A stretch of DNA of 64,000 bases from Sphingobacteriaceae bacterium (GTDB lineage: Bacteria; Bacteroidota; Bacteroidia; Sphingobacteriales; Sphingobacteriaceae): assembly GCA_029266635.1 (NCBI GenBank), contig JAQSWM010000003.1, positions 1 to 64,000 of the forward strand, given 5' to 3'. Every line of letters begins with the position of its first letter. Position 1 is the first letter of the stretch. This document shows, piece after piece, positions 35,007-44,123 of the stretch. The notes beneath the pieces were generated by a model. That model did not search any database and was not told the DNA's origin. It worked only from the letters and a program-made list of their open reading frames with translations. Both the position numbers and the translations under genes were made by a program.

Positions 35007-36200
35007 TCAATAAAGCAGCTTATCGTACGGGTACCGCTTGGTGTGCAGATCTTTCACCTTTTCATAAAGCAACGAGCGGAATTCCTCAATGTTTTCCTTG
35101 TTTAATGCCGAAATGAAAATAGCCGGGCTGTTGTACGATGCCATCCAGCTTTTCTTGAAATCGGCTAAGGTAAGCGGCTTCGGCTCATCCTCTTCCTCGA
35201 CATCTTTTTGGGGCGGAACGTAAGCGTCGATTTTGTTGAAAACAGTGATGATGGGCTTATCAATTGCACCAAGATCCTTCAATGTTTCGTTTACCGTTTG
35301 GATCTGATCTTCAAAATTCGGGTGGGAGATGTCAACCACGTGCACGAGGATATCAGCTTCGCGGACTTCATCCAGTGTTGATTTGAAGCACTCAACCAAA
35401 TGGTGAGGCAGCTTCCGGATAAAGCCAACCGTGTCGGAAAGCAGAAAGGGCAAATTCTCAATCACAACTTTCCGAACAGTAGTGTCGAGCGTGGCGAACA
35501 GCTTATTTTCCGCAAACACCTCCGATTTGGATATCATGTTCATGATCGTTGATTTGCCGACGTTGGTATATCCCACCAAAGAAACCCGGATAAGCTGATC
35601 GCGATTTTTGCGCTGGGTTTCGTTCTGCTTATCAATTTGGCGCAGCTTTTCCTTCAGCAAAGTGATTTTGGTAAGGATAATACGCCTGTCTGTTTCTATC
35701 TGGCTCTCACCCGGACCACGCATACCGATACCGCCCTTTTGACGCTCTAAGTGAGTCCACAAGCGGGTTAATCGCGGTAGCAGATATTGAAGTTGTGCTA
35801 ACTCAACCTGCGCCTTGGCCTGTGAGGTTTGGGCACGTTTGGCGAAAATATCCAGGATCAGGTTGCTGCGGTCGAGGATTTTTACCTGCAATTCATTTTC
35901 AATATTTCTGAGCTGCGAAGGCGAAAGCTCATCATCAAAAACTACAATATCTATCTCCTCCGCTTTCACAAAGTCCTTTATTTCCTCCAGCTTTCCCGTG
36001 CCCACAAAAGTGGCCCTTTCCGGCCGAAGCATGCGTTGGGTAAATGAGCTTACGGTCTCGCCACCCGCAGTTTCAACCAAAAAGGCAAGTTCATCGAGGT
36101 ACTCGCGGGTTTGCTCATCTTTTTGCCCGGGCGTGATGATCCCGACCAAAACCGCCCGCTCAGGCTTTATCGCGGTGTCGTAAAATTTCTGTCTCGGCAT
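35007..36200 (-). CDS. hflX: ribosome-associated GTPase HflX
   Basis: 397 residues. N-terminal HflX-specific domain with GTGKLEEIK and VFDDELSPSQLRN, GGIGMRGPGESQIETDRR motif, then the G domain: G1 GYTNVGKST (about 207-215), G3 DTVGFI, G4 NKID. Splits 70S ribosomes under heat or antibiotic stress. Typical length. Confidence 0.96.
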   Translation of the reverse strand: MPRQKFYDTAIKPERAVLVGIITPGQKDEQTREYLDELAFLVETAGGETVSSFTQRMLRPERATFVGTGKLEEIKDFVKAEEIDIVVFDDELSPSQLRNIENELQVKILDRSNLILDIFAKRAQTSQAKAQVELAQLQYLLPRLTRLWTHLERQKGGIGMRGPGESQIETDRRIILTKITLLKEKLRQIDKQNETQRKNRDQLIRVSLVGYTNVGKSTIMNMISKSEVFAENKLFATLDTTVRKVVIENLPFLLSDTVGFIRKLPHHLVECFKSTLDEVREADILVHVVDISHPNFEDQIQTVNETLKDLGAIDKPIITVFNKIDAYVPPQKDVEEEDEPKPLTLADFKKSWMASYNSPAIFISALNKENIEEFRSLLYEKVKDLHTKRYPYDKLLY

Positions 36201-36282
36201 ATGAGGTTAACAATGGGCGAAGGTACAAGTTTGGTCGGAGAGGTGGTGGTGTCATAAATCCATTTTCTGGTGTTGCAAAATT

Positions 36283-37272
36283 GTGAAAGTATGTATCTTG
36301 AACTCAAATTTTAACTCAATGTTCAACATGGCTAATTGCCGACTCAAAAAACCAGGTTCGATATTAATCCTGTTATTCCTTTTCGTTTTTACAGCTACAG
36401 CTCAGCGGCAGAACGTTTATTACTTTAAGAAGAATGGACAAGAAGTTAAAAACAAGGATAGTGCGAATTACATCCGGATTATAAGAGAGCCAGACTCAGG
36501 TAGTGTGAATTACAAATTAATCGAAATCGGGTTGGATAGTATTCTTAGGACGAGCGGCTTGGTATCTGAGTACTATCCGAAGCTCGTTTATGAAGGAGTT
36601 GTTGTTAGCTATGAAAATGGTGGGAAAATTCAGGCTAATACCTACGAAAAAGGAATGCTTAAAGGTGTGTCAACGTACTATTACCCCAACGGAAACTTAA
36701 AAAAGACAGAAAATCATAAGGGAGACGGTACTTATAAGTTGGTGGATTTCTATGATTCAACCGGTGTAAAATTTGTGAGTGCTGGTAATGGCTACGCAAA
36801 AATCGATGAAATTGATTTTCATGAAGAGGGTACGTATTCATATGGAATTAAAACTGGGAAATGGAAAGGCTGGTACAAAAAAAGCGATTCAAGATTCGAG
36901 GAAGAATATAATCAATTGGGTGAGCTGCTCTCGGGTATATCAGTTAAATCAGATGTTTTATATCCGTATAAAAAATTTGAAGAACTACCAGTCTTTCCAG
37001 GCGGGCCGAAAGGTTGGCTACATTTTATCCAACAATATAAATATCCATCAGATGCTCGTAAGGCTAAAGTTTCAGGTAAAATCACTGTCGCGTTCGTTGT
37101 CGAGCCTAATGGAAGCATTAGTGATTTGCGCATAGTAAAGGGCCTTTGGCCTTCCGTAGATGCTGAGGCCATCCGCTTATTTCAGACCTCCCCAAATTGG
37201 GTTCCCGGCAAACAACGCGGTATTCCGGTTCGCGTCTCGTACACTCAAAGCATCGCATTAAATATCCAATAG
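36283..37272 (+). CDS. TonB C-terminal domain protein with MORN/YwqK-like repeats
   Basis: Up to 329 residues from a GTG; the signal peptide (LILLFLFVFTATAQ) favours a start at the ATG at 36319 or 36328. The middle (about residues 105-200) has YwqK/MORN-type repeats: YENGGKIQANTYEKG, YYPNGNLKKTENHKGDG, YDSTGVKFVSAG. A TonB C-terminal domain closes the protein (YPSDARKAKVSGKITVAFVV .. VDAEAIRLFQTSPNW). This pairing is common in the phylum; function unknown, possibly outer-membrane related. Confidence 0.75.
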   Translation: MKVCILNSNFNSMFNMANCRLKKPGSILILLFLFVFTATAQRQNVYYFKKNGQEVKNKDSANYIRIIREPDSGSVNYKLIEIGLDSILRTSGLVSEYYPKLVYEGVVVSYENGGKIQANTYEKGMLKGVSTYYYPNGNLKKTENHKGDGTYKLVDFYDSTGVKFVSAGNGYAKIDEIDFHEEGTYSYGIKTGKWKGWYKKSDSRFEEEYNQLGELLSGISVKSDVLYPYKKFEELPVFPGGPKGWLHFIQQYKYPSDARKAKVSGKITVAFVVEPNGSISDLRIVKGLWPSVDAEAIRLFQTSPNWVPGKQRGIPVRVSYTQSIALNIQ

Positions 37273-37297
37273 ATAAGCTAAAAACCTTACAAAATCA

Positions 37298-37305
37298 TAT
37301 CTTTG
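37298..37305 (+). promoter_or_regulatory. -7 promoter element of carB
   Basis: TATCTTTG fits TAnnTTTG. It lies 72 bases upstream of the carB ATG and leaves an untranslated leader containing a small GC hairpin (AAGCCGGGCTTG region, 37320-37331). No -33 TTTG at the standard spacing. Confidence 0.5.
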
Positions 37306-37377
37306 CATCCCGACAAACAAGCCGGGCTTGCAAGTTCCGGCATGTAAAGTCACTTCACCTTTTTTGACTTATCAAAA

Positions 37378-40194
37378 ATGCCGAAAAACCCTTCCATCAA
37401 ATCCGTTCTTATTATTGGATCAGGCCCGATCATCATCGGACAAGCTTGCGAATTCGATTATGCCGGCTCACAAGCAGCACTTTCGTTGAAAGACGAAGGA
37501 ATCGAGGTTTCCATCATCAATTCCAATCCCGCAACCATCATGACCGACAAGGTTATTGGCGACCATGTTTACCTGTTGCCTTTAACTTGCGAAAGCATCG
37601 AACAGATTTTACAGGAGAACAAGATTGATGCTGTGCTTCCAACCATGGGCGGCCAGACTGCTCTGAACCTTTGCAAGGAAGCAGAAGAACGGGGGATTTG
37701 GGAGAAATACGACGTCAAAGTAATCGGTGTTGACGTTGCCGCGATAGAAAAGACTGAAAACCGTGAGGAATTCCGCAAGCTCATGGTGGAAATCGGCGTA
37801 GGAGTTGCACCGTCAAAGATTGCTAACTCTTTCCTTGAAGGAAAAGAGGCGGCACAGGAAATAGGCTTCCCGCTGGTAATCCGCCCTTCATATACTTTGG
37901 GTGGCTCAGGCGGTGGCTTTGTCCACAAAAAAGAAGAATTTGATGCAGCCCTGAGCCGTGGCCTTCAGGCCTCTCCAACTCACGAGGTGCTTGTGGAAAA
38001 AGCCGTTCTGGGCTGGAAGGAATATGAGCTGGAGCTTCTTCGCGATAACAAAGACAATGTAATCATCATCTGCTCAATCGAGAACTTTGACCCGATGGGC
38101 ATCCACACCGGCGACTCAATAACCGTGGCTCCGGCCATGACCCTGAGCGACCGCTGCTACCAATCAATGCGCAACCAGGCAATCAAGATGATGCGTGCCA
38201 TCGGGAATTTTGCGGGCGGATGTAACGTTCAGTTCTCTGTTGATCCGGCTACGGAAGCTATTATTGCAATCGAAATTAATCCACGTGTTTCCCGCTCATC
38301 TGCTCTGGCATCAAAAGCTACCGGTTACCCCATTGCTAAGATCGCTGCAAAGCTGGCTATTGGTTACAACCTCGATGAAGTTGAAAATCAGATCACCAAA
38401 ACCACATCGGCATATTTTGAACCAACGCTTGATTATGTGATTGTAAAGATACCTCGCTGGAACTTCGATAAGTTCAAGGGCGCAAATAAAGAGCTTGGGC
38501 TGCAGATGAAGTCGGTTGGCGAGGTGATGGCGATTGGCAGAACCTTTATTGAAGCGCTGCAGAAAGCTTGTCAGAGTTTAGAAACCAATCGGCTTGGGCT
38601 TGGCGCCGATGGCAAACAAAGCCGCAATCTTGAAGAGATCATGCACAGCCTGGAGCATCCGAGCTGGGACAGGCTGTTCCACATTAAAGATGCGATGAGT
38701 TTGGGCGTGCCGATGGAATCTATTCGAAAAGCGACTAAAATTGATAAATGGTTCCTGCTGCAAATACAGGAGCTGGTGAACCTTGAAACTGAGCTGAAGA
38801 GATATTCGTTAAAAAATATCCCACATGACGTATTCCTAACGCTGAAGCAAAAAGGCTATTCTGATGCGCAGATTGCCTGGGTTTTAGGGAACGTGACTGA
38901 GGATGAAGTTTATGCCCGCCGCAAAGAGATCGGCATCAATCGTGTTTATAAAATGGTTGATACCTGCGCTGCGGAGTTCCAGGCGCAAACCCCGTATTTC
39001 TACTCGACTTTTGAGTTTGAAAACGAATCTGTAGTAAGCGACGGTAAGAAAATTATCGTACTTGGATCAGGGCCTAACCGCATTGGTCAGGGAATTGAGT
39101 TTGATTATTCATGTGTTCACGGTTTGCTTGCGGCGAAAGAATCGGGCTTTGAAGCCATCATGATCAATTGCAATCCTGAAACAGTTTCTACGGATTTCAA
39201 CATGGCAGATAAGCTCTACTTTGAGCCGGTGTTCTGGGAACACGTGCGTGAGATCATCGAACTGGAAAAGCCTGAAGGCGTAATTGTTCAGCTCGGCGGA
39301 CAAACTGCTTTGAAAATGGCATCAAAGCTTCATGAGTTCGGGATCAAGATCATCGGAACTTCATACGACAATATGGATATTGCCGAGGATCGTGGGCGTT
39401 TCAGCGACAGGTTGAAGGAGCTGAATATCCCGTATCCAAAATATGGCGTTGCTGAGAGTGCTGAAGAAGCTATTGAGGTAGCACACGAGGTCGGCTATCC
39501 GGTACTAGTTCGCCCAAGCTACGTTTTAGGTGGACAGGGAATGAGCATCGTGATCAACGATGAAGATCTGGAAACTGCAGTGGTAAAGCTGTTGAGGAAC
39601 CTTCCGGGAAACCGTGTATTGATTGACCACTTCCTTGATCGGGCTGAAGAGACGGAATCAGATTCTATTTGCGATGGCGAGGACGTGCACATCATCGGAA
39701 TGATGGAGCACATTGAGCCTGCCGGTATCCATTCAGGCGATTCAAGCGCTGTTTTGCCACCGTTCAGCCTTTCTGATTCTGTGATCAAGCAGATGGAAGA
39801 ATACACTATTAAAATCGCGAAAGCGCTTAATGTGCGTGGCTTGCTGAACATCCAATTTGCGGTTAAAGACGAGAAGGTGTATGTGATTGAAGCGAATCCG
39901 AGAGCATCAAGAACGGTTCCTTTCATCGCGAAAGCCTACGATGTGCCTTACATCAACATCGCCGCAAAGGTAATGCTTGGGGTTAACAAGCTGAAGGACT
40001 TCAAAATTGAGCGGAAGCTTGTGGGTTACGCAATCAAGGAGCCGGTATTTTCATTCGATAAATTCCCTGAAGTTGAAAAACAATTAGGCCCGGAAATGAA
40101 GTCGACAGGCGAGGCAATCAGGTTTATCAAAGATCTGGATGATCCGTACTTCAGGCATCTGTACAAAGAAAAATCAATGTATTTGAGCAAGTAA
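37378..40194 (+). CDS. carB: carbamoyl-phosphate synthase large subunit CarB, without MGS domain
   Basis: 938 residues. Two ATP-grasp halves: first VLIIGSGPIIIGQACEFDY with ..VRPSYTLGGSGGGF, second VLGSGPNRIGQGIEFDYSC with VRPSYVLGGQGM; ammonia plus bicarbonate to carbamoyl phosphate for pyrimidines and arginine. The usual enzyme is about 1070 residues; here the protein stops after GPEMKSTGEAIRF.., so the C-terminal MGS-like allosteric domain (about 130 residues, UMP/ornithine site in E. coli) is missing. The short form is, as far as I know, frequent in Bacteroidota. carA is not adjacent. Confidence 0.95.
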   Translation: MPKNPSIKSVLIIGSGPIIIGQACEFDYAGSQAALSLKDEGIEVSIINSNPATIMTDKVIGDHVYLLPLTCESIEQILQENKIDAVLPTMGGQTALNLCKEAEERGIWEKYDVKVIGVDVAAIEKTENREEFRKLMVEIGVGVAPSKIANSFLEGKEAAQEIGFPLVIRPSYTLGGSGGGFVHKKEEFDAALSRGLQASPTHEVLVEKAVLGWKEYELELLRDNKDNVIIICSIENFDPMGIHTGDSITVAPAMTLSDRCYQSMRNQAIKMMRAIGNFAGGCNVQFSVDPATEAIIAIEINPRVSRSSALASKATGYPIAKIAAKLAIGYNLDEVENQITKTTSAYFEPTLDYVIVKIPRWNFDKFKGANKELGLQMKSVGEVMAIGRTFIEALQKACQSLETNRLGLGADGKQSRNLEEIMHSLEHPSWDRLFHIKDAMSLGVPMESIRKATKIDKWFLLQIQELVNLETELKRYSLKNIPHDVFLTLKQKGYSDAQIAWVLGNVTEDEVYARRKEIGINRVYKMVDTCAAEFQAQTPYFYSTFEFENESVVSDGKKIIVLGSGPNRIGQGIEFDYSCVHGLLAAKESGFEAIMINCNPETVSTDFNMADKLYFEPVFWEHVREIIELEKPEGVIVQLGGQTALKMASKLHEFGIKIIGTSYDNMDIAEDRGRFSDRLKELNIPYPKYGVAESAEEAIEVAHEVGYPVLVRPSYVLGGQGMSIVINDEDLETAVVKLLRNLPGNRVLIDHFLDRAEETESDSICDGEDVHIIGMMEHIEPAGIHSGDSSAVLPPFSLSDSVIKQMEEYTIKIAKALNVRGLLNIQFAVKDEKVYVIEANPRASRTVPFIAKAYDVPYINIAAKVMLGVNKLKDFKIERKLVGYAIKEPVFSFDKFPEVEKQLGPEMKSTGEAIRFIKDLDDPYFRHLYKEKSMYLSK

Positions 40195-40196
40195 GC

Positions 40197-41006
40197 TCAG
40201 GTTAGCCATTGCAGAAGGTCTGCGATTTTAAACTGGTAGTTTAAGATTGCAGGCACATTTTTGCTCTCAACTATTTTGTAACTGAGCTTTTCGTTTACAA
40301 AATCGGGCGGCTCTAAATTCAAAGATTGAGCGGCTTTTGTGTAAAATTCTTTTCGTGTGGGATGGCTGGGCGAACAGCCGTTGAACGTATGCCCGAAAGC
40401 TTCACGCGATAATAGTTCTATCACAATCCCTATACAATCATCCAGGTGGATGAGGTTAACCGGTGACAATCCATTCGGCACGTTCTTTTTTCCAGCGAGA
40501 AACTTTCCGGGATGCCTTCCTGGGCCTATCAATCCAGCAAAACGGATGATAGTTGTCGTAAAAGATTTTTGAGAATGCAAAATTTGTTCTGTCGTCACCA
40601 TTGCCGCTCCCGATGCTGTAGTCGGCGAGGGTTCATCTTTTTCAGTTATGATCGAATTTGTATCTGTATAGACCGAAGTAGAACTGATAAGCACCACATG
40701 CTTTGCCTTGCCTGACGCCAACTCTGCAATAGCCTTCACAGCTTCAATAAAGCCTTTCGGATTGCCTTTTGGTGGGATATTTACAATCACCAGCTCAGAT
40801 TGGAAGAAGCTTTCGACACTTGGAGCAGCTTCATCAATAGGAAATTGTACTAAATACGGCTCAATACCGGAAGCTTTCAGAAGTTCTAATTTTTCGGGAG
40901 AGGTTGTAGAGCCTTTTACAGCGTATCCTGCCCGAACTAAGTGCTTGGCAAGCGGGTGGCCAAGCCATCCACAGCCCAGCACAGAAACTGACGAAAAATT
41001 GACCAT
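40197..41006 (-). CDS. NAD(P)-binding protein of the YeeZ type
   Basis: 269 residues from the ATG at 41006. A Rossmann NAD(P) motif at the N-terminus (VLGCGWLGHPLAKHLVRAGY, residues about 8-27) and an SDR-like extended fold (VVLISSTSVYTDTNS, IRFAGLIGPGRHPGK, PVNLIHLDDC). Similar to predicted nucleoside-diphosphate-sugar epimerase-like reductases. Substrate unknown. Confidence 0.8.
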   Translation of the reverse strand: MVNFSSVSVLGCGWLGHPLAKHLVRAGYAVKGSTTSPEKLELLKASGIEPYLVQFPIDEAAPSVESFFQSELVIVNIPPKGNPKGFIEAVKAIAELASGKAKHVVLISSTSVYTDTNSIITEKDEPSPTTASGAAMVTTEQILHSQKSFTTTIIRFAGLIGPGRHPGKFLAGKKNVPNGLSPVNLIHLDDCIGIVIELLSREAFGHTFNGCSPSHPTRKEFYTKAAQSLNLEPPDFVNEKLSYKIVESKNVPAILNYQFKIADLLQWLT

Positions 41007-41099
41007 CACACAATTTTACACTTTTATGCGTTATACGTCTAGATAAATGTATTTGGCATTTACTTTGAATAAACCAACGTATTTTAAATTTAGAATTTT

Positions 41100-41783
41100 A
41101 TGAAAACTATGAAAGTTAAAATAGCTACGCTTTGCATCGCAATGGCAACAACTGCTATGGTGGCTCCGAGCTGCAGCAACATGAACAAGACTCAGAAAGG
41201 CGCTGTTATTGGTGCGGGTGCGGGTGGTGCCATAGGCGCTATAATTGGTAAAAAAGCTGGCAACACTGCCGTGGGAGCTATCATTGGTGGCGCTATTGGC
41301 GGTACAGCTGGAGCAATCATCGGCCGCAAAATGGATAAACAGGCAGAGGAAATCGAACGTACAGTTCCAAATGCTGAAGTTATCAAAGCCGGTGAAGGAC
41401 TGATTGTAAAATTTGATTCAGGTATTTTATTCGACTACGATAAGGCTGATTTGAAGGATGTGGCAAAAAGCAACATCGCAAACCTTGCAACTTCAATGAA
41501 AAATAATCCTGAAACTAATATCACCATCATCGGGCACACAGACTCTGATGGATCTGACACTTACAATTATGGCTTATCAGAGCGAAGAGCATCTTCTGTA
41601 AAGCAATACGCTCAAATTCAGGGAATCTCTTCCTCACGTTTAACAACGCTGGGTAAAGGTGAAACTGAGCCGATTGCAGATAATTCAACTGCTTCCGGAA
41701 AAGCTCAGAACCGCCGTGTAGAGATCGTTATTGTGGCCAACGAAGCAATGAAAGCTGAGGCTAAACAGAGCGCAGGACAATAA
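41100..41783 (+). CDS. OmpA family protein with glycine zipper
   Basis: 227 residues. Signal peptide with possible lipobox (MVAPSCSNM), a Gly-rich zipper segment (GAVIGAGAGGAIGAIIG, GTAGAIIG, residues about 38-78) which may insert in or associate with the membrane, then an OmpA peptidoglycan-binding domain (about 115-215) with GHTDSDGSDTYNYGLSERRA and NRRVEIVI. Second OmpA-type gene in the window. Confidence 0.9.
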   Translation: MKTMKVKIATLCIAMATTAMVAPSCSNMNKTQKGAVIGAGAGGAIGAIIGKKAGNTAVGAIIGGAIGGTAGAIIGRKMDKQAEEIERTVPNAEVIKAGEGLIVKFDSGILFDYDKADLKDVAKSNIANLATSMKNNPETNITIIGHTDSDGSDTYNYGLSERRASSVKQYAQIQGISSSRLTTLGKGETEPIADNSTASGKAQNRRVEIVIVANEAMKAEAKQSAGQ

Positions 41784-41799
41784 TCATTTCGATTATATT

Positions 41800-41836
41800 A
41801 AAGCCGCTCCCGAATTTCGGGAGCGGCTTTTTTTTG
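41800..41836 (+). terminator. strong terminator after the OmpA/glycine-zipper gene
   Basis: Inverted repeat AAAGCCGCTCCCG / CGGGAGCGGCTTT (41800-41812 and 41818-41830) with AATTT loop, followed by a run of T. Its T-run merges into a -33 TTTG of the next promoter. Confidence 0.93.
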
Positions 41837-41863
41837 TGTATTAAATTAGAACACGTACTTTTG
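41833..41863 (+). promoter_or_regulatory. Bacteroidota promoter, -33 TTTG / -7 TACTTTTG
   Basis: TTTG at 41833-41836, 19 bases spacing, TACTTTTG at 41856-41863: an exact example of the TTTG-N19-TAnnTTTG promoter. The -33 box overlaps the terminator's T-run and the -7 box is only 5 bases upstream of the ATG at 41869, implying a leaderless or nearly leaderless transcript. Confidence 0.75.
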
Positions 41864-41868
41864 TATTG

Positions 41869-42255
41869 ATGCTCAGAAAAGTTGCCGGTTTATGTTTGCT
41901 CATTCTGTACTTAACCAGTACATCGGGCTTTGCCGTGAACCTGCATTATTGCGGAACCAAGGTTTCGCAGGTAACTGTGAATACTACAGCAAAATCGTGC
42001 TGCAAGAAGGAGGCTTTAAAGCCGATGAAATGCTGCCACGACAAAAACCTTAAGATAAAAGTTTCCGATAAGCACAAGCCTGTTAATGAGCCCGTCAAAT
42101 CGCAGCCAACAGGTTTTGACATTTTCCTTGAAGCTGTTGATTACTTCGGCCCATTCAATCTTTTAAGGCCAAAAAGCGATGTCGCGTCATATCGCGGTCC
42201 GCCTTCATCAAGAAACGCTTCTACCACAGTATTGAACTGTAACTACCGTATTTGA
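41869..42255 (+). CDS. HYC_CC_PP family cysteine/histidine-rich protein
   Basis: 128 residues from ATG 41869 (a TTG one codon upstream is also open). Signal peptide MLRKVAGLCLLILYLTSTSGFA, then the family tags LHYCGTK (HYC) and SCCKKE..MKCCHDK (two CC pairs), the basis for the name HYC_CC_PP. Cys/His richness suggests metal binding. First of three co-directional genes; the third is an outer-membrane-type protein and the second an HMA protein, consistent with a metal-handling operon. Confidence 0.75.
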   Translation: MLRKVAGLCLLILYLTSTSGFAVNLHYCGTKVSQVTVNTTAKSCCKKEALKPMKCCHDKNLKIKVSDKHKPVNEPVKSQPTGFDIFLEAVDYFGPFNLLRPKSDVASYRGPPSSRNASTTVLNCNYRI

Positions 42256-42351
42256 TTTGAGTATTGCCCGCCCGGGCTACTGATGCTTGTTCGGCATCCT
42301 TTTTTGTTTCCTGATGCTATTCAGGTCAATATTTATTCAAAATCAAAAATC

Positions 42352-42876
42352 ATGAAAACTATAAAATCACTTCTGCTGCTTGCAGCAATTATTATATCAT
42401 CAGTAACAGTAAAGGCTCAATTTGTTAAGGCAGAACTACAGGTTAGCGGCTTAACCTGCTCAATGTGCCAGCTTGCCACTCAAAAATCGCTTAAGACATT
42501 AAGTTTCATCAGCGATATTAAGCCAGATCTTAACAAGAACTTATTTGTGCTTTCATTCAAGCCGGGTTCATCTGTAGATCTCGACCTGATTAGAAAAAAA
42601 GTCAAAGACGCTGGCTTCTCTGTGAATAAACTTGTTGCAACTTTTAATGCCGACAAGCTGTCCATCAGCAATAACTATCACTTTAAGTATGCAGGCACCA
42701 TTTATCATTTTATGGATGTTCCTACCAAAACCCTTGATGGCAATGTGCGCCTTACCGTGATCAGCAACGGCTTTATTCCCGCCGCAGATTACAAGAAGTA
42801 TGCTTCAGAAACCACTTATTCCTGCTACAAAACCGGAACAATGGGCAAAGAGAAAGTTGTCCACGTAACTATTTAG
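42352..42876 (+). CDS. secreted heavy-metal-associated (HMA) domain protein
   Basis: 174 residues from ATG 42352, which begins a signal peptide (MKTIKSLLLLAAIIISSVTVKAQ). The mature protein opens with an HMA-like domain, residues about 24-90, with the metal-binding motif SGLTCSMCQL (Cys-x-x-Cys), a form used for Cu(I), Zn or Hg. A second domain (about 95-174) is unrecognised and ends with two Cys-less strands. Likely periplasmic metal carrier. Confidence 0.8.
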   Translation: MKTIKSLLLLAAIIISSVTVKAQFVKAELQVSGLTCSMCQLATQKSLKTLSFISDIKPDLNKNLFVLSFKPGSSVDLDLIRKKVKDAGFSVNKLVATFNADKLSISNNYHFKYAGTIYHFMDVPTKTLDGNVRLTVISNGFIPAADYKKYASETTYSCYKTGTMGKEKVVHVTI

Positions 42877-42879
42877 AAA

Positions 42880-43677
42880 TTGAAGATCGTTTTTTTAAGC
42901 CTGGGGCTCCTGTGGAGCTCCGGCTTGTTTGCGCAGGAACTCTTCGTTGCAACTGAACCGGCGAGCAATATGGCCCGGCATTCCGTAGGAATACGTCTGG
43001 CAAACGAAGGCATGCTGCGTCGCGATGTTCAAACCAGAACAAACCTCGAGGTGATGGTTGGGGCAAGCAAGAGCCTCATGCTTCATGCGAATGCTTACGC
43101 ATCCGATTTCTATCAGAAACAGCAAAGGCTTGAGGGTTACGGCTTTTATGGTAAATACCGTTTTCTGTCTGTCGATAGTGTTCAAAAGCATTTCAGAGGA
43201 GCGGTGTTTGGCAGATACGCCAGCAGCAGCAATCCTTTGTTGAATGATGAAATAAGTCTCGAAGGCGATAACACGGGCTGGCAGGCTGGTGTGGTATTTA
43301 CCCAATTGTTGCATAGATTGGCTTTGTCAGCTACCGCGAGTTACACCAAAGCGTATAAGAATAATGGCTATAGTTTCTTGCCGGGGCAGGATGATCAAAC
43401 TTTAGGCTATTCACTGTCATCAGGATACCTGATCTCTCCAAAGATTTACACGGATTACAAGCAAACCAACATGAATATATACCTGGAGCTCTTGGGGAAA
43501 TACAATCCGCAGTCGGGAAAAAACCTGATGGATGCGGCTCCGGCTATTCAGTTTATATTCAATAGTAAGTTCAGGGTGGATGTCTCGCAGCGGTTTCAGC
43601 TGTGGGGTGATATGAGCCGTACTACGAAAAATATGTATTTGGTGCGATTGGAGTATAATTTATTTAACGTTTTCTAA
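42880..43677 (+). CDS. outer-membrane-type protein of the metal operon
   Basis: 265 residues starting at TTG 42880, 3 bases after the HMA gene stop; no ATG fits, and the resulting MKIVFLSLGLLWSSGLFAQ is a good signal peptide. The mature part is beta-strand-rich with ends like YGFYGKYRFLSV, AVFGRYASS, MNIYLELLGKYN and a final MYLVRLEYNLFNVF, so a barrel is likely. No family recognised. Translationally coupled to the HMA gene. Confidence 0.7.
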   Translation: MKIVFLSLGLLWSSGLFAQELFVATEPASNMARHSVGIRLANEGMLRRDVQTRTNLEVMVGASKSLMLHANAYASDFYQKQQRLEGYGFYGKYRFLSVDSVQKHFRGAVFGRYASSSNPLLNDEISLEGDNTGWQAGVVFTQLLHRLALSATASYTKAYKNNGYSFLPGQDDQTLGYSLSSGYLISPKIYTDYKQTNMNIYLELLGKYNPQSGKNLMDAAPAIQFIFNSKFRVDVSQRFQLWGDMSRTTKNMYLVRLEYNLFNVF

Positions 43678-43680
43678 GTA

Positions 43681-44106
43681 TTAGAAGGGCAAATCGTCTT
43701 CGCCGCCATCTGCATTGAAATCAATTTGCTCTTCTTGCTTATTTTCTGCTGCTGTATTCTGATCGTCTTCAAAGTCGCTCTTTCTGCCTAAAAGTGTGAA
43801 GTTCTCGGCTACGACTTCCGTTGTGTATTTCTTATGGCCTTCTTTGTCCTCGAAATGGCGGGTGCGCAATTTGCCTTCAATGTAAACAAGCTTTCCTTTT
43901 TTCAGATATTTAGAAGCAACGTCAGCGAGGCCACGCCACATTACAATGTTGTGCCACTCGGTTTGTTCAATTTTGCGGCCATCTTTGTTGTAACTTTCTG
44001 AAGTGGCCAGAGGAAAGCTCGCCACTGTAACTCCTCCGTCTAAATGGCGTACTTCAGGATCCTTGCCCAAATGCCCAACAAGAATTACTTTATTTATACC
44101 CGACAT
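43681..44106 (-). CDS. ssb: single-stranded DNA-binding protein
   Basis: 141 residues. OB fold with INKVILVGHLGKDPEVR, VASFPLATSESY, WHNIVMWRGLADVASKYLKKGKLVYIEGKL, then an acidic tail ending in DGGEDDLPF, the classic SSB C-terminal peptide that recruits DNA repair proteins. Follows mutY on the same strand with 17 bases between. Confidence 0.96.
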   Translation of the reverse strand: MSGINKVILVGHLGKDPEVRHLDGGVTVASFPLATSESYNKDGRKIEQTEWHNIVMWRGLADVASKYLKKGKLVYIEGKLRTRHFEDKEGHKKYTTEVVAENFTLLGRKSDFEDDQNTAAENKQEEQIDFNADGGEDDLPF

Positions 44107-44123
44107 GTTAGTTTATGTGAAGT

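Noticed and set aside
43671-43685. Palindrome TTCTAAGTATTAGAA between the outer-membrane protein gene and ssb
   Set aside because: It is formed mostly by the two convergent stop codons, too short for a terminator.
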